In this document: positions 38,009-48,822 of the stretch, one piece after another
How the letters are laid out: every line of letters starts with the position of its first letter
Numbering within the stretch: position 1 is the first letter of the stretch
Source of the DNA: Bradyrhizobium tropiciagri
GTDB lineage: Bacteria; Pseudomonadota; Alphaproteobacteria; Rhizobiales; Xanthobacteraceae
DNA: 64,000 nucleotides
Direction: 5' to 3'
NCBI RefSeq assembly: GCF_018130505.1
Contig: NZ_JAFCKH010000005.1
Coordinates: 248,001-312,000, forward strand
Made by a program: the position numbers and the translations under genes
Notes under the pieces: generated by a model
Seen by the model: the letters and a program-made list of their open reading frames with translations, nothing else
The model's database searches: none
Told to the model about the DNA's origin: nothing

Positions 38009-39553
38009 ATGGTTCAGCGGGTTTCCACCGTCGCTTTCGAGGGGATCGAGGCCCGCGCGGTTGACGTGCAAGTGCAGGTCGCGCCGGGCCTGCCGGCCTT
38101 TGCCATCGTCGGCCTGCCGGACAAGGCGGTGTCCGAGGCGCGCGAGCGGGTGCGCTCGGCGCTGATCGCTTCCGGACTGGCGCTGCCGGCGCGCCGCATC
38201 ACGGTCAATCTCGCGCCTGCCGACCTGCCCAAGGAGGGCAGCCATTACGACCTGCCGATCGCGCTCGGCCTGATGGCGGCGATCGGGGCGATCCCGCCGG
38301 ATGCCCTCAATGGTTTCACCGTGCTCGGCGAGCTCGGGCTCGACGGCTCGATCGCGCCGGTGGCCGGCGTCCTGCCCGCCGCGATCGGCGCCAATTCGCG
38401 CGAGGAGGGACTGATCTGCCCGGCGGCCTGCGGCTCCGAGGCGGCGTGGGCCAGCCCGGACATCCAGATCATCGCCGCGAACTCGCTGATCCAGATCGCC
38501 AACCACTTCAAGGGGACGCAGGTGCTCTCGCGGCCGCAGCCGAAGGTGCACGAGGGCGAGCGCGCGGACGCGCTGCTCGATCTGCGCGACATCAAGGGCC
38601 AGGAGAGCGCCAAACGCGCGCTCGAGATCGCGGCCGCCGGCGGCCATCACCTCTTGATGATCGGCTCGCCCGGCGCCGGCAAATCGATGCTGGCGGCGCG
38701 GCTGCCCTCGATCCTGCCGCCGCTGTCGCCGTCGGAACTGCTGGAAGTCTCGATGATCGCTTCCGTCGCCGGCGAGATCCGCGACGGCGCGCTGACGGCG
38801 CGGCGCCCGTTCCGCAGCCCGCATCATTCCGCCAGCATGGCGGCGCTGACCGGCGGCGGCATGCGGGCCAAGCCCGGCGAGATCTCGCTCGCGCATCAGG
38901 GCGTGCTGTTCCTCGACGAGCTGCCCGAGTTCGATCCGCGTGTGCTGGATTCGCTGCGCCAGCCGCTGGAGAACGGCGAAGTCTCGGTGTCGCGCGCCAA
39001 CCATCGCGTCACCTATCCGGCGCGCTTCATGCTGGTCGCGGCGATGAACCCGTGTCGCTGCGGCCATGCCTACGAGCCCGGCTATTCCTGCAAGCGCGGC
39101 CGGCTCGACCGCTGCACGTCGGACTACCAGATGCGGATCTCCGGTCCACTGATGGATCGCATTGACCTGCGGATCGAAGTGCCGGCCGTGACCGCGGCGG
39201 ATCTGATCCTGCCGCCGCCGGCGGAGGGATCGGCCGAGGTCGCTGCCCGCGTCGCCGCGGCGCGCGACATCCAGCTTGCGCGCTATGCGGCCGCCGGCAT
39301 GCCGCATGTCCGCACCAATGCCGAAGCGCCGAGCGCGCTGCTCGAAACCATCGCGCAGCCTGACGCACAAGGGCAGAAGCTGCTGCGCGAGGCCGCCGAC
39401 AACATGCGCCTCACCGCGCGCGGCTATCACCGCGTGCTGCGGGTGGCGCGCACGCTGGCCGATCTCGACGGCGCCGAGACGATCGGCCGACTGCATCTCG
39501 CGGAAGCGCTGTCCTATCGTGCATTGGCCGACGATCTGCGCCGCGCTGCCTGA
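38009..39553 (+). CDS. YifB/ComM family Mg-chelatase-like AAA+ ATPase
   Basis: A 514-residue ATPase. The N-terminal domain (GLPAFAIVGLPDKAVSEARERVRSALIASGL) is the ComM/YifB type. Walker A is GSPGAGKSMLAAR and Walker B is GVLFLDELPEF. A Mg-chelatase-like C-terminal domain ends GYHRVLRVARTLADLDGA. ComM is a helicase that expands branch migration during natural transformation. YifB homologues are widespread and not always linked to competence. ATG 38009 follows AGGGGTAGC. The frame is open to GTG 37988. Confidence 0.92.
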   Translation: MVQRVSTVAFEGIEARAVDVQVQVAPGLPAFAIVGLPDKAVSEARERVRSALIASGLALPARRITVNLAPADLPKEGSHYDLPIALGLMAAIGAIPPDALNGFTVLGELGLDGSIAPVAGVLPAAIGANSREEGLICPAACGSEAAWASPDIQIIAANSLIQIANHFKGTQVLSRPQPKVHEGERADALLDLRDIKGQESAKRALEIAAAGGHHLLMIGSPGAGKSMLAARLPSILPPLSPSELLEVSMIASVAGEIRDGALTARRPFRSPHHSASMAALTGGGMRAKPGEISLAHQGVLFLDELPEFDPRVLDSLRQPLENGEVSVSRANHRVTYPARFMLVAAMNPCRCGHAYEPGYSCKRGRLDRCTSDYQMRISGPLMDRIDLRIEVPAVTAADLILPPPAEGSAEVAARVAAARDIQLARYAAAGMPHVRTNAEAPSALLETIAQPDAQGQKLLREAADNMRLTARGYHRVLRVARTLADLDGAETIGRLHLAEALSYRALADDLRRAA

Positions 39554-39691
39554 TACAACGTGTTTTGGCGGTGCGAGCCCGCGCTCGCTGCGGAATTATT
39601 TCCGCGTCAACGCGACGGTAACCACTCTCATTTACGCTCCGCAAACCATAAGCCACGCGATCCGCGCAGGCTTGGGTGAGCGAGTGGTGTC

Positions 39692-40159
39692 ATGTTGCGT
39701 TTCAAGATTCTGGCCTCGGTGGTCCCGCTCGCCGTGGCAGCCGTGTTTGCCCGCGTCGAATTCCTGCCCGGCGCCCGGCCCTGCATCGAGGTCGGCGGCG
39801 CCGCGCTGCAGATCGCGTCGATCCCCTGGTTCGCGCAGCTGCATGTCAGCTTCACCGACGATCCGCGCCTCGCCACGGTCCGGGTCCAGATCGCCGACAG
39901 CGTCGAAGCCGCCGACTTCACCGTGATCGACGACGTCGACGATGCCGAGGCCGGCGCCTGCGAGAGCAACACCGTGCCGCAGCTGATCGCGATCTCCAGC
40001 GACCGGTCGGCCAGTGACCCCGTGATCTACCTCTCGCATGACGGCCCGTCCGACTATCGCGTCTTCGTGCAGTCCAAGACCTTCTCGATCCGCGATGCCG
40101 CGGCCCTGATCGTCAGCGCCCGCGGTGGCCATCGCCGCGTCGAGGCCGCGTCGCTCTAG
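39692..40159 (+). CDS. Small exported protein of unknown function
   Basis: A 155-residue protein with an N-terminal hydrophobic run (LASVVPLAVAAVFARV) that could be a signal peptide or anchor. The body contains two acidic stretches (FTDDPRLATVRVQIADSVEAADFTVIDDVDDAE) and two Cys, and ends in a repeat-adjacent region. I recognise no family. It lies between the yifB gene and a dispersed palindrome, upstream of the hybrid histidine kinase on the same strand. Confidence 0.7.
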   Translation: MLRFKILASVVPLAVAAVFARVEFLPGARPCIEVGGAALQIASIPWFAQLHVSFTDDPRLATVRVQIADSVEAADFTVIDDVDDAEAGACESNTVPQLIAISSDRSASDPVIYLSHDGPSDYRVFVQSKTFSIRDAAALIVSARGGHRRVEAASL

Positions 40160-40161
40160 AT

Positions 40162-40217
40162 CGAGCATGATCTTGTTCGGAAAACCACTTCGCACTTTTC
40201 CGGATCATCATGCTCCG
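40162..40217. repeat. Dispersed AGCATGAT...CATGCTC palindrome, copy 3
   Basis: CGAGCATGATCTTG and CGGATCATCATGCTCCG flank the core TTCGGAAAACCACTTCGCAC. This copy carries a 3-bp ATC duplication in the right arm. It immediately follows the small exported protein gene. Confidence 0.8.
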
Positions 40218-40338
40218 CGATTAACCTTTCGCTAACCCTGTTCGCAAGGCAGCGCAAAAACGCCGCCTGCCTCAAGCACTTTGCAAGGTGGCCGACGCAT
40301 CGTCAGCATCGGATCAGGCTATCTCGGGGTCACGATTG

Positions 40339-42591
40339 ATGGGGCGTTTCTTCCGGATCAAGTTGCGCCTGCGCCGGTTCATGCGGCGCCATTCCTGGAT
40401 CGCGACGATCATCCGTTCCTTCATGATCCTGTCCGCCACCTTCGGCGGCGCGTTCGGCTTCATCACGGCCGCGCTCTCGGACAAGAGCGGCTACAACCCC
40501 AACACATTCGCGATCGGGGTCAGCTTCCTGTTCGCGCTCGCCTGCCTCTGGATCGTGACGCTCGGCATCCGGATGCGGCTGCTGCGTCGCAAGCTGCGCA
40601 CCATCGCCACCCACAATGAAGCGATGGCCGACCGCAACTGGGAACTGCAGGAAGCCCAGCAGCGCGCCAGCAGCCTGTTCGAGGCACAGGGCGATCTGAT
40701 CGTGCTGCGCGACGAGAGCGGCCGCATCACCTACGCCAACGACGCCTATTGCGAGCTGGCGCAAACGCCACGCAGCGAGCTGGTCGGCAGCGCCGTCACG
40801 CTGCGGGTGCTCGAACAGGGCGCCGTTGCGCTCGAAGCCAACGGCACCCGCGTCTACGACCAGAAGATCGACGGGCCGCTCGGCCCGCGCTGGATCGCCT
40901 GGCGCGAGGGCCTGGTGCGCAACGACGCCGTCGAGGCGGCCGAGGTGCAATGCGTCGGCCGCGACGTCACCGATCGCACCGAGAGCGAGCGGGCGCTGAC
41001 CGACGCACGCGATCAGGCCGACGCCGCCAACCGTGCCAAATCACGCTTCCTCGCGATGGCCAGCCACGAGATCCGCACGCCGCTGAACGGCATCATCGGC
41101 ATGAGCGGGCTGTTGATGGACACCCAGCTGACGCCGGAGCAGACCACCTATGTCAAGGCGGTCAAGACCTCGGGCGATGCGCTGCTGGCGCTGATCGAGG
41201 AGCTGCTCGACTATTCCAAGATCGAAGCCGGCAAGATCGACCTCGAGCATCGCGCCTTCGCGCTGTCGGGCCTGGTCGAGGACATCACCGAACTGCTGGC
41301 GCCGCGCGCCCAGGCCAAGGGCATCGAGATCGCCGCCTATATCGACGAACAGCTGCCGATGCAGGTGATCGGCGACGCCGCGCGGCTGCGCCAGGTGCTG
41401 CTCAATCTCGCCGGCAACGCCATCAAGTTCACCACGACCGGTGGCGTCGCCCTGATCGTCGAGCCCGGCATCTGGCCCAACGAGATCAGCTTCCTGGTCC
41501 GCGACACCGGCATCGGCATCGCGCCGGAAGCGCAGCAGCGGATCTTCCGCGAGTTCGAGCAGGCCGACGAGCGGATCGCCCGCAACTATGGCGGCACCGG
41601 CCTCGGCCTTTCGATCAGCGACCGCATCGTCAAGCGAATGGGCGGCCGCATCGCGCTGGCGAGCACGCCGGGCGCCGGCTCAACCTTCGAAGTGTCGATC
41701 CCGCTGGCTGCGGCCGACACCGGCGAGGCCAACGGCTTCGCGGCACCCGATTTGTCCGAGCAATCGATCATGCTGGCCGCGCCGCACAGCATCGAGGTCT
41801 CGCTGATCGCGCGGCGGCTGCAGCGCTGGGGCGCGCAGACCAGCATCGTGTCCGATGCCGAGGTCGCCGCGGCACTGCTGCCGGAGCGCGGCTGGCACGC
41901 GGTGCTGATCGACCACGCGCTCGGCACCGCTGCGATGGAGACGCTTGCCGACGCCGCCCGCACCCATGCGGTTCATCGCATCGTGATGTTCACGCCGGCG
42001 ACGCGGCAGGAGTTGCTGGCCTCCGTGAACTCCGGCTTCACCGGCTACCTGGTCAAGCCGCTGCGCGCGATCTCGCTTGCCGCGCGGCTGATCGCCTCAC
42101 CCGAAGTCGCCGCGCCGAGCCTTGCCATCGACGCGATCGGCGAGCCCGCGCCCGCCGCGGCGTCGGCCGTCGCGGCGCCGGACAAGGGGCTCTCGATTCT
42201 GGTCGCCGAAGACAACGAGATCAACGCGCTGTTGATGCGCTCGCTGCTCAGTCGGCTCGGCCACAACGCGGTGGTCACCACCGACGGCGAGCAGGCGATG
42301 GAATCCTGGCTGTCGGCGCGATCGGCCGGCACGCCCTACGATCTCGTGCTGATGGACATCCAGATGCCGCGCCTCAACGGCATCGAGACCACCAAGCGCA
42401 TCCGCGGCCACGAAGCCGGCCAGCCCGGCCGCCGCACCCCGATCCTGGCGCTGACCGCCAACACGCTGGTCGAGGACCGCTACGCCTGCTTCGAAGCCGG
42501 CATGGACGGCTTCCTGATCAAGCCGCTCGACCGCGAAAAGCTGGAAGAGGCGCTGACGGGCCTTGCCGCGGCAAGGCATATCGCGGCGTAG
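40339..42591 (+). CDS. Membrane hybrid histidine kinase with two receiver domains
   Basis: About 750 residues. Two membrane segments ([20 protein letters not shown] and [21 protein letters not shown]) lead into a PAS domain ([22 protein letters not shown]), then a HisKA domain with phospho-His in [15 protein letters not shown]. The HATPase domain follows ([35 protein letters not shown]). Two receiver-like domains come last: a first, divergent one (AVLIDHALG) and a second, canonical one ([21 protein letters not shown], with acceptor Asp). No response regulator gene is adjacent, so it is orphan. The start could also be GTG 40288. Confidence 0.9.
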   Translation: MGRFFRIKLRLRRFMRRHSWIATIIRSFMILSATFGGAFGFITAALSDKSGYNPNTFAIGVSFLFALACLWIVTLGIRMRLLRRKLRTIATHNEAMADRNWELQEAQQRASSLFEAQGDLIVLRDESGRITYANDAYCELAQTPRSELVGSAVTLRVLEQGAVALEANGTRVYDQKIDGPLGPRWIAWREGLVRNDAVEAAEVQCVGRDVTDRTESERALTDARDQADAANRAKSRFLAMASHEIRTPLNGIIGMSGLLMDTQLTPEQTTYVKAVKTSGDALLALIEELLDYSKIEAGKIDLEHRAFALSGLVEDITELLAPRAQAKGIEIAAYIDEQLPMQVIGDAARLRQVLLNLAGNAIKFTTTGGVALIVEPGIWPNEISFLVRDTGIGIAPEAQQRIFREFEQADERIARNYGGTGLGLSISDRIVKRMGGRIALASTPGAGSTFEVSIPLAAADTGEANGFAAPDLSEQSIMLAAPHSIEVSLIARRLQRWGAQTSIVSDAEVAAALLPERGWHAVLIDHALGTAAMETLADAARTHAVHRIVMFTPATRQELLASVNSGFTGYLVKPLRAISLAARLIASPEVAAPSLAIDAIGEPAPAAASAVAAPDKGLSILVAEDNEINALLMRSLLSRLGHNAVVTTDGEQAMESWLSARSAGTPYDLVLMDIQMPRLNGIETTKRIRGHEAGQPGRRTPILALTANTLVEDRYACFEAGMDGFLIKPLDREKLEEALTGLAAARHIAA

Positions 42592-42659
42592 CGCGGCAGT
42601 TTCGCTATCGTCCCGGCGAAGGCCGGACCTCTCACCGAAGCTGCGCCGCACCCACAACT

Positions 42660-42772
42660 GTCATCGCCCGGCTCGACCGGGCGATCCAGTACGCCGCGGC
42701 TCATCGGCTCAAGCACTGCCGCCTCTGGAATACTGGATCACCCGGTCAAGCCGGGTGATGACACCGCGTTGT
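42660..42772. repeat. Dispersed repeat with CATCGCCCGG...CCGGGTGATGACA hairpins
   Basis: Two hairpins (CGCCCGGCTCGACCGGGCG and TCACCCGGTCAAGCCGGGTGA) flank a roughly 50-bp spacer. This is a different repeat family from those at 15439 and 16161. It fills most of the 245-bp gap between the convergent hybrid kinase and coaA genes and may act as a terminator. Confidence 0.7.
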
Positions 42773-42836
42773 GTGGCGGGCGATGTGCCACACACGCGGG
42801 GACGACACCTGTTATGGGGTCCGTCGAGCGGTCCGG

Positions 42837-43793
42837 CTACAGCCGCCGCAGCGCCACCGACTGGACGACGTGGTCGGGGCCCTTCTTCAGGATCAGCGTC
42901 GCGCGCGGCCGGGTCGGCAGGATGTTGTCTTCGAGATTGGCGAGGTTGGTGCGCTCCCAGATCGCGATCGCGGTTGCGGTGGCTTCCTCGTCGGACAGCG
43001 GCGCGTAGCGGTGGAAGTAGGATCTCGGATCGGTGAACGCGGTGTCGCGCAATGTCAGGAAGCGCTTGATGTACCACTGCCGCAGCACGGCCTCATCGGC
43101 GTCGATATAGACCGAGAAGTCGAAGAAGTCGGAGACGAACGGCACCGCCTTGCCGTCGCGCGGCAACCGGCCGGCCTGCAGCACGTTGACGCCCTCGACG
43201 ATCAGGATGTCGGGCTGGTCGATCTCGACCCATTTGTTGGGCACGATGTCGTAGGTCAGATGCGAGTAGACCGGCGCGCGCACGTGACGCCGTCCCGCCT
43301 TGATGTCGCTGAGGAACGACAGCAGCGTCGGCAGGTCGTAGCTTTCCGGAAAGCCCTTCTTCTGCATGATGCCCTGCCGCTCGAGCACGGCATTCGGAAA
43401 CAGGAATCCGTCCGTCGTGATCAGGTCGACCTTGGGACGCGGCGACCAGCGCGCCAGCATCGCCTGCAGCACGCGTGCCGTGGTCGACTTGCCGACTGCG
43501 ACCGAACCCGCGACGCCGACGATGTAGGGCATCTTGCGGTCGCGGATGTTGAGAAACTGGCGCTGCGAATAATACAGCCGCTGCGTCGCATCGACATAGA
43601 TCGAGAGCAGGCGCGACAACGGGAGATAGATGTCCTCGACCTCCTGCAAATCGAGGCGGTCGTGCATCGAGCGCAGGCGGTCGAACTCGCCCGGCTCCAG
43701 CGTCATCGGCGTGTCGTCGCGCAGATGCGCCCATTGCTGGCGCGTGTAGATGCGGTACGGATTGTATTGCTGATCTGGTGCCCGGATATCCAT
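42837..43793 (-). CDS. coaA: Type I pantothenate kinase
   Basis: A 318-residue CoaA-type kinase that phosphorylates pantothenate at the committed step of coenzyme A synthesis. The P-loop [19 protein letters not shown] (about residues 91-109) and the substrate-binding [18 protein letters not shown] are diagnostic. ATG 43793 follows AAGGGGCGTCGC and overlaps nothing. The stop of hisE lies 15 bp before it, and coaA is therefore the last gene of the his operon. The other enzyme of CoA synthesis seen here is coaE, 14 kb away. Confidence 0.95.
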   Translation of the reverse strand: MDIRAPDQQYNPYRIYTRQQWAHLRDDTPMTLEPGEFDRLRSMHDRLDLQEVEDIYLPLSRLLSIYVDATQRLYYSQRQFLNIRDRKMPYIVGVAGSVAVGKSTTARVLQAMLARWSPRPKVDLITTDGFLFPNAVLERQGIMQKKGFPESYDLPTLLSFLSDIKAGRRHVRAPVYSHLTYDIVPNKWVEIDQPDILIVEGVNVLQAGRLPRDGKAVPFVSDFFDFSVYIDADEAVLRQWYIKRFLTLRDTAFTDPRSYFHRYAPLSDEEATATAIAIWERTNLANLEDNILPTRPRATLILKKGPDHVVQSVALRRL

Positions 43794-43807
43794 GCGACGC
43801 CCCTTGA

Positions 43808-44131
43808 TCAATCGCGCTTGCGCGACGCCTTCTCTTCCAGTCCGGACATCACGGTGCGCTTCTCCAGCGCCGCCTCGACATCCTCCAGCTTCACACCACG
43901 TGACTTCAGAAGAACCAGCAGGTGAAAAACGAGATCGGCGCTCTCTGCGATGAGGTGCTCGCGATCATTCTCGACCGCGGCGATCACCGTCTCGACCGCT
44001 TCCTCGCCCAGCTTCTTGGCGCAATGCTCCGCGCCCTTGTCGAGCAGCTTGCGGGTGTAGGACGTCTCACCGCCCGATGCGGCGCGAGCATCGATGGTGG
44101 CGGCCAGATCGTGGACCGTGAAACGCGACAT
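43808..44131 (-). CDS. hisE: Phosphoribosyl-ATP pyrophosphatase
   Basis: A 107-residue all-helical enzyme, the second step of histidine synthesis. [30 protein letters not shown] (with the E-E-x-x-E metal site) and [16 protein letters not shown] are family hallmarks. The ATG at 44131 is preferred to TTG 44134. In the his operon it lies between hisF and coaA, separated from hisF by a 164-bp gap that contains a palindromic repeat. Confidence 0.95.
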   Translation of the reverse strand: MSRFTVHDLAATIDARAASGGETSYTRKLLDKGAEHCAKKLGEEAVETVIAAVENDREHLIAESADLVFHLLVLLKSRGVKLEDVEAALEKRTVMSGLEEKASRKRD

Positions 44132-44227
44132 CAACTCAACTCATACACGAACGCCGGCACCCGTCCCGGTGCCGCCCCAAGGGGGGAATTTAGCATTTCT
44201 GTCACAAGGAGTCCCATATCTCTGATT

Positions 44228-44295
44228 GCGCATGATTTCTCCCGAAGACCGGTCCCGCCCCGCGCCAACGCGGTCGTCCCGGTCGGATCATGCGC
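44228..44295. repeat. GCGCATGAT...ATCATGCGC palindrome between hisF and hisE
   Basis: GCGCATGAT and ATCATGCGC form perfect 9-bp arms, with a second internal arm pair (GACCGGTCC / GGTCGTCCCGGTC region). It is a diverged relative of the AGCATGAT palindromes. It overlaps the hisF stop codon by one base. Confidence 0.65.
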
Positions 44296-45071
44296 TACGG
44301 ATCGATACGCATCGGCAGCCCGGCGCGCACCATGTGATCCTTGGCCTGGCGGATGGTGAATTCCCCGAAGTGGAAGATCGAGGCGGCCAGCACGCCGGTG
44401 GCATGACCCTCGCGGACGCCATCGACCAGATGGTCGAGATTGCCGACGCCGCCGGAGGCGATGACCGGTACGGGAACACTGTCCGCGATCGCCCGGGTCA
44501 GCGGCAGGTCGAAGCCCTGCCTGGTGCCGTCGCGGTCCATCGAGGTCAGCAGGATCTCGCCGGCGCCGAGCGCGACGACCTCCTGGGCGTATTCGATGGC
44601 GTCGATCCCGGTGGCATTACGTCCGCCATGGGTGAAGATCTCCCAGCGGTCCGAGCCGCCCGGACGCTTGACCCGCTTGGCGTCGATCGCCACAACGATG
44701 CATTGCTCGCCGAATTTCTCGGCCGCTTCCTTCACGAACTCGCGACGGCTGACGGCGGCGGAGTTGATCGAGACCTTGTCGGCGCCGGAGCGCAGCAGCG
44801 TCTTGATGTCGTCGACGGTGCGGACACCGCCGCCGACGGTCAGCGGCATGAAGCAGGCCTCCGCGGTCCGCCGCACCACGTCAAGGATGATGCCGCGGTT
44901 CTCATGGGTGGCGGTGATGTCGAGGAAAGTGAGCTCGTCGGCGCCGGCCGCGTCATAGGCGATCGCGGCCTCGACCGGATCGCCGGCATCGCGCAGGTCG
45001 ACGAAGTTGACACCCTTGACCACGCGCCCGTCCTTGACGTCGAGACAGGGAATCACGCGAACCTTGAACAT
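44295..45071 (-). CDS. hisF: Imidazole glycerol phosphate synthase, cyclase subunit
   Basis: A 258-residue TIM barrel that uses ammonia from HisH to form imidazole glycerol phosphate and [27 protein letters not shown] with its catalytic Asp, [49 protein letters not shown] and [14 protein letters not shown] are all clear. It follows hisA by 9 bp. The partner HisH is encoded in the same operon. Confidence 0.97.
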   Translation of the reverse strand: MFKVRVIPCLDVKDGRVVKGVNFVDLRDAGDPVEAAIAYDAAGADELTFLDITATHENRGIILDVVRRTAEACFMPLTVGGGVRTVDDIKTLLRSGADKVSINSAAVSRREFVKEAAEKFGEQCIVVAIDAKRVKRPGGSDRWEIFTHGGRNATGIDAIEYAQEVVALGAGEILLTSMDRDGTRQGFDLPLTRAIADSVPVPVIASGGVGNLDHLVDGVREGHATGVLAASIFHFGEFTIRQAKDHMVRAGLPMRIDP

Positions 45072-45080
45072 GTCCCCTCC

Positions 45081-45812
45081 CTAGGCCGCCGTACGGATCA
45101 GCTTGAGCGCCGCGGCCGGATCGAGCCGTCCGTCATAGAGCGCGCGGCCGACGATGGCGCCGGCAAGCTTCCTGGCACGCGGCTCCAGCAGCGCCTTGAC
45201 GTCGTCGATCGAGGCGAAGCCGCCGGAGGCGATCACCGGGATCGAGATGCGGTCGGCGAGCGCGATGGTGGCATCGAGGTTGAGGCCCTTGAGCAGGCCG
45301 TCGCGGGCGATGTCGGTGAAGATGATCGCGGCAACGCCGGCATCCTCGAAGCGCTGGGCGATCTCGAGCGCGGTGACGTGCGAGGTCTCGGCCCAGCCCT
45401 CGACCGCGACATTGCCGTCGCGCGCATCTAATCCGACCGCGACGCGGCCGGGGAATTTCTTAGCCGCACCCTTCACGAGGTCAGGATCGCGCACCGCCGC
45501 GGTGCCGATGATCACGCGGGTGATGCCCTTGTCGAGCCAGGCCTCGATGGTCTTGAGATCGCGGATGCCGCCGCCGAGCTGCACCGGCATCTTGACGGCC
45601 TGCAGCATCGCCTCGACCGCCTGCGCGTTCATCGGCTTGCCGGCGAACGCGCCGTCGAGATCGACGACATGGAGATATTCGAAACCCTGCGCGGCGAAGG
45701 CGCGGGCCTGCGCCGCCGGATCGAGATTGAACACGGTGGCGCGCGCCATGTCGCCCTGCTCCAGGCGCACGCACTGGCCGTTCTTCAGATCAACCGCTGG
45801 AAAGAGAATCAC
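45081..45812 (-). CDS. hisA: Phosphoribosylformimino-AICAR phosphate isomerase
   Basis: A 243-residue TIM-barrel isomerase of histidine synthesis. [20 protein letters not shown] carries the catalytic Asp8 equivalent. [31 protein letters not shown] and [18 protein letters not shown] are the two phosphate-binding loops. The start GTG 45812 overlaps the hisH stop as GTGA, which suggests translational coupling. An upstream GTG at 45821 would add three residues. Confidence 0.96.
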   Translation of the reverse strand: MILFPAVDLKNGQCVRLEQGDMARATVFNLDPAAQARAFAAQGFEYLHVVDLDGAFAGKPMNAQAVEAMLQAVKMPVQLGGGIRDLKTIEAWLDKGITRVIIGTAAVRDPDLVKGAAKKFPGRVAVGLDARDGNVAVEGWAETSHVTALEIAQRFEDAGVAAIIFTDIARDGLLKGLNLDATIALADRISIPVIASGGFASIDDVKALLEPRARKLAGAIVGRALYDGRLDPAAALKLIRTAA

Positions 45813-46459
45813 GGCTTCCACTTCAAGAAATTCGAGATCAAAGCGAGGCCGAAGCGCTGGCTCTTCTCGGGGTGAAACTGGGTGCCAACAGCGGTGTCCT
45901 TGCCGACGATCGCGGTCACCGGCCCGCCATAGTCGGCGCGCGCCAGCACGTCCGCCTCGTTGGCGGCATTGAGGTGATAGGAGTGCACGAAATAGGCGTG
46001 ACGGCCCTTCGGCCCGAGCGGCAGCCGCTCCAGCACCGGATGCTCGCGGATCGGATCCAGCGTGTTCCAGCCCATGTGCGGGACCTTCAGGTTCTCGTCA
46101 CGCGGCACGATCTTCTCGACATCGCCGGCGATCCAGTCGAAGCCCTCGGTCGTGACATGTTCCTTGCCGCGCGTCGCCATCAGCTGCATGCCGACGCAGA
46201 TGCCGAAGAACGGCCGCGCCTTGACGCGCACCGCCTCGGTGAGCGCCTCCAGCATGCCGTCCACCGCGTCGACGCCGCGGCGGCAATCGGCGAAGGCGCC
46301 GACACCGGGGAGCACGATGCGATCGGCGCGGTACACCGCGTCGGGATCGCGCGTCACCTTGATGGCTTGCGGATCCTCCATGCTGCGCGCAGCGCGCTCG
46401 AAAGCCTTGGCCGCCGAATGCAGATTGCCGGAGCCGTAATCGATGATTGCAACACTCAT
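45809..46459 (-). CDS. hisH: Imidazole glycerol phosphate synthase, glutamine amidotransferase subunit
   Basis: A 216-residue class I amidotransferase that supplies ammonia to HisF. The nucleophilic Cys lies in [12 protein letters not shown], and the catalytic His-Glu pair in [30 protein letters not shown] at the N-terminus is typical. It overlaps the upstream DUF2628 gene as ATGA and the downstream hisA gene as GTGA. Confidence 0.96.
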   Translation of the reverse strand: MSVAIIDYGSGNLHSAAKAFERAARSMEDPQAIKVTRDPDAVYRADRIVLPGVGAFADCRRGVDAVDGMLEALTEAVRVKARPFFGICVGMQLMATRGKEHVTTEGFDWIAGDVEKIVPRDENLKVPHMGWNTLDPIREHPVLERLPLGPKGRHAYFVHSYHLNAANEADVLARADYGGPVTAIVGKDTAVGTQFHPEKSQRFGLALISNFLKWKP

Positions 46460-46986
46460 CGCGATCCTCCTGGCTCTGGAAACAATCCGATAATGCCGCC
46501 TTGCGGCAGCGGCGGGGCCTTTGAGAACGGCTGGCCCTGAACGTTCCGGGTCGGCGGCGGCGCGCCGCGATCGACCGATCCCTGATTATTGACGACGCCG
46601 CGATGCCGCGCCGTCCAGCGATCGAAGAAGCGGCGCTCGGCGGCCTCCTCGTCGTCGGCCACGACGATATCGAGCTGGCGCCATTTGCGCCGCGAAAGCG
46701 TCCAGCGCTGCAGGCTCGCCGCCTCGAAGCCGAGCAGCAGCATCAGCACCAGGTCGACCAGCAGGATCGCGCCGCGGGCGACGCCGAGCTTGGCGAGGGC
46801 GAAATCAATTACAAAGGTGAGGACGAGCCAGCCGATCAGCGCCAGCCAGAGCCGGTTCCAGGCGAGCCAGATCACGCCCGCGAGCGCGGCCCAGAAATGG
46901 AAGCCGTCGCGCACGAAGGTGAACTTGTCGGTCGCCGCAAGATCGGCACCGTTCCCCGTCGGGGCATGCACTGTGTAGATCGGCAT
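46456..46986 (-). CDS. DUF2628 domain membrane protein in the his operon
   Basis: A 176-residue protein with the DUF2628 layout. A short N-terminal domain ([34 protein letters not shown]) is followed by two or three membrane segments ([18 protein letters not shown] and [17 protein letters not shown]) and a basic tail ([23 protein letters not shown]). Function is unknown. It overlaps hisH by 4 bp and follows hisB by 27 bp, a position often seen in Bradyrhizobiaceae. A role in histidine synthesis is not implied by sequence. Confidence 0.85.
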   Translation of the reverse strand: MPIYTVHAPTGNGADLAATDKFTFVRDGFHFWAALAGVIWLAWNRLWLALIGWLVLTFVIDFALAKLGVARGAILLVDLVLMLLLGFEAASLQRWTLSRRKWRQLDIVVADDEEAAERRFFDRWTARHRGVVNNQGSVDRGAPPPTRNVQGQPFSKAPPLPQGGIIGLFPEPGGSR

Positions 46987-47013
46987 CGAACTCTCCGCCG
47001 CGGATAGGTAAGG

Positions 47014-47607
47014 TCAACCGCCGAGCTGACCCTTGGTCGAGGGCACCTCGCCCTGGGCGCGCGGATCGATCGCGACAGCCGTCCGGAGCGCCCTTGCCAG
47101 ACCCTTGAAACAGGATTCGGCGATATGATGGCTATTCTCGCCATATAGGGTCTCGACGTGGAGAGTCACGCCGGCGTTCATCGCAAAGGCGTTGAACCAC
47201 TCGCGCACCAGCTCGGTGTCGAACTCGCCGATCTTGTCGCGCGGGAAGTCGGCCTTGAACACCAGCACCGGGCGGCCGGAAATGTCGATCACGATGCGGG
47301 TCAGCGTCTCGTCCATCGGCATGTGGATCGAGGCATAGCGGGTGATGCCGGCCATGTTGCCGAGCGCCTGCTTGACGGCCTGGCCGAGCGCAATGCCGAC
47401 GTCCTCGGTGGTGTGGTGGTAATCGACATGGAGGTCGCCGTCGGCCTTCACCGCGATGTCGATGCGGGAATGCCGGGCCAGGAGATCGAGCATATGATCG
47501 AAGAAGCCGATCCCGGTCGAAACCGTGGATACGCCTGCCCCGTCGAGGTTGACCGTCACCTCGATGTCGGTCTCCTTGGTCTTGCGCTTGATGGTTGCGG
47601 TGCGCAT
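47014..47607 (-). CDS. hisB: Imidazoleglycerol-phosphate dehydratase
   Basis: A 197-residue dehydratase, the sixth enzyme of histidine synthesis. The Mn-binding [14 protein letters not shown] and the second metal site [20 protein letters not shown] are present, as is the N-terminal [16 protein letters not shown]. It is the single-domain form, without the phosphatase part of E. coli HisB. It is first in the minus-strand his operon and divergent from hslV. Confidence 0.97.
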   Translation of the reverse strand: MRTATIKRKTKETDIEVTVNLDGAGVSTVSTGIGFFDHMLDLLARHSRIDIAVKADGDLHVDYHHTTEDVGIALGQAVKQALGNMAGITRYASIHMPMDETLTRIVIDISGRPVLVFKADFPRDKIGEFDTELVREWFNAFAMNAGVTLHVETLYGENSHHIAESCFKGLARALRTAVAIDPRAQGEVPSTKGQLGG

Positions 47608-47776
47608 GAAAATTGAGCTTTCTCGTGCCGAAACGCCGGTCTTTTAACAGGCGGATGTCACCTTCGCTACTGCGGGATGACGCCGAAAAGCCCGAACTTG
47701 TCGCCATGGTGACCAAAATGGCCCGATTGTAACCCCCTGCCGGACCGCCTAAATCTGCCCGGAAGAGAGGTAACCT

Positions 47777-48334
47777 ATGCAAGCATCCCCAAATGAGCTG
47801 CCGGTCTGGCATGGCACCACGATCTGCACCGTCCGCAAGGGCGGCAAGGTGGTGATCGGCGGCGACGGGCAGGTCTCGATCGGCCAGACCGTGATCAAGG
47901 CCAATGCCAAGAAGGTCCGCCGGATCGGCAAGGGCGACGTGATCGGCGGCTTTGCCGGCGCCACCGCCGACGCCTTCACCCTGTTCGAGCGGCTGGAGAG
48001 CAAGCTGGAGCAATATCCGGGGCAATTGACCCGGGCGGCCGTCGAGCTCGCCAAGGACTGGCGCACCGACCGCTATCTGCGCCGGCTGGAGGCGATGATG
48101 ATCGTCGCCGACAAGGACGTCTCCCTGGTGCTGACCGGCACCGGCGACGTGCTGGAGCCCGAATCCGGGGTGATGGCGATCGGCTCCGGCGGCAATTATG
48201 CGTTGGCCGCGGCGCGAGCGCTGGTCGACACCGACAAGGATGCCGAGACCATCGTGCGCCGGGCGCTCGATATCGCCGCCGATATCTGCGTCTACACCAA
48301 CCGGAACGTGACGATCGAATCGATCGGCGGCTGA
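47777..48334 (+). CDS. hslV: ATP-dependent protease, peptidase subunit HslV
   Basis: A 185-residue proteasome-like peptidase. The active-site Thr is in [12 protein letters not shown] after a 13-residue propeptide ([13 protein letters not shown]), and family residues continue [29 protein letters not shown]. It forms a dodecamer capped by HslU hexamers. It is first in an hslV-GNAT-DUF2585-hslU run on the plus strand. Heat-shock control is likely for the family, but the best sigma-32-like sequence upstream (CTTG near 47697) is not a good match. Confidence 0.97.
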   Translation: MQASPNELPVWHGTTICTVRKGGKVVIGGDGQVSIGQTVIKANAKKVRRIGKGDVIGGFAGATADAFTLFERLESKLEQYPGQLTRAAVELAKDWRTDRYLRRLEAMMIVADKDVSLVLTGTGDVLEPESGVMAIGSGGNYALAAARALVDTDKDAETIVRRALDIAADICVYTNRNVTIESIGG

Positions 48335-48336
48335 GC

Positions 48337-48822
48337 ATGGCCGGCCCCTACCGCTTCCGCACGATGACGACAGCCGACCTGCCGGAGATCAAGCGCTGGT
48401 TGGCGCTGCCGCATGTCCGGGAATGGTGGGGCGATCCGGACGAGCAGTATGCCCTCGTCAGCGGCGATCTCGACGAGCCGGCGATGGACCAGTTCATCAT
48501 CGAATTCGCCGGCAGGGATGTGGGCTACATCCAGTGCTACAGCCTGACGGCGTGGAATTCCGGCTTCGGCGAGCAGCCTGCGGGAACCCGCGGCATCGAT
48601 CTCTTCATCGGCGAACCCGGCATGATCGAAGGCGGCCACGGCTCGGCCCTGATCCGGGCCTTTGCCGATGCACGGCTGGCCGAGGGCGCACCGCGTGTCG
48701 TCACCGATCCCGATCCGGCCAATCCGCGCGCGATCCGGGCTTACGAGAAGGCCGGCTTCGAACGCGCGCGCCTGGTCGAAACGCCTGACGGGACGGCACT
48801 GCTGATGGTGCGCGACGCATGA
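48337..48822 (+). CDS. GNAT family N-acetyltransferase
   Basis: A 161-residue acetyl-CoA-dependent acetyltransferase resembling the AAC(6')-type group. [26 protein letters not shown] at the N-terminus is typical, along with the acetyl-CoA loop [20 protein letters not shown] and the C-terminal [13 protein letters not shown]. The name does not prove aminoglycoside resistance: many related enzymes acetylate other amines. It starts 2 bp after hslV and its stop overlaps the DUF2585 start, so it is embedded in the hslVU operon. Confidence 0.86.
   Translation: MAGPYRFRTMTTADLPEIKRWLALPHVREWWGDPDEQYALVSGDLDEPAMDQFIIEFAGRDVGYIQCYSLTAWNSGFGEQPAGTRGIDLFIGEPGMIEGGHGSALIRAFADARLAEGAPRVVTDPDPANPRAIRAYEKAGFERARLVETPDGTALLMVRDA

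Noticed and set aside
47690-47735. Sigma-32-like promoter for hslV
   Set aside because: CTTG is present but the -10 sequence and spacing do not fit the consensus.
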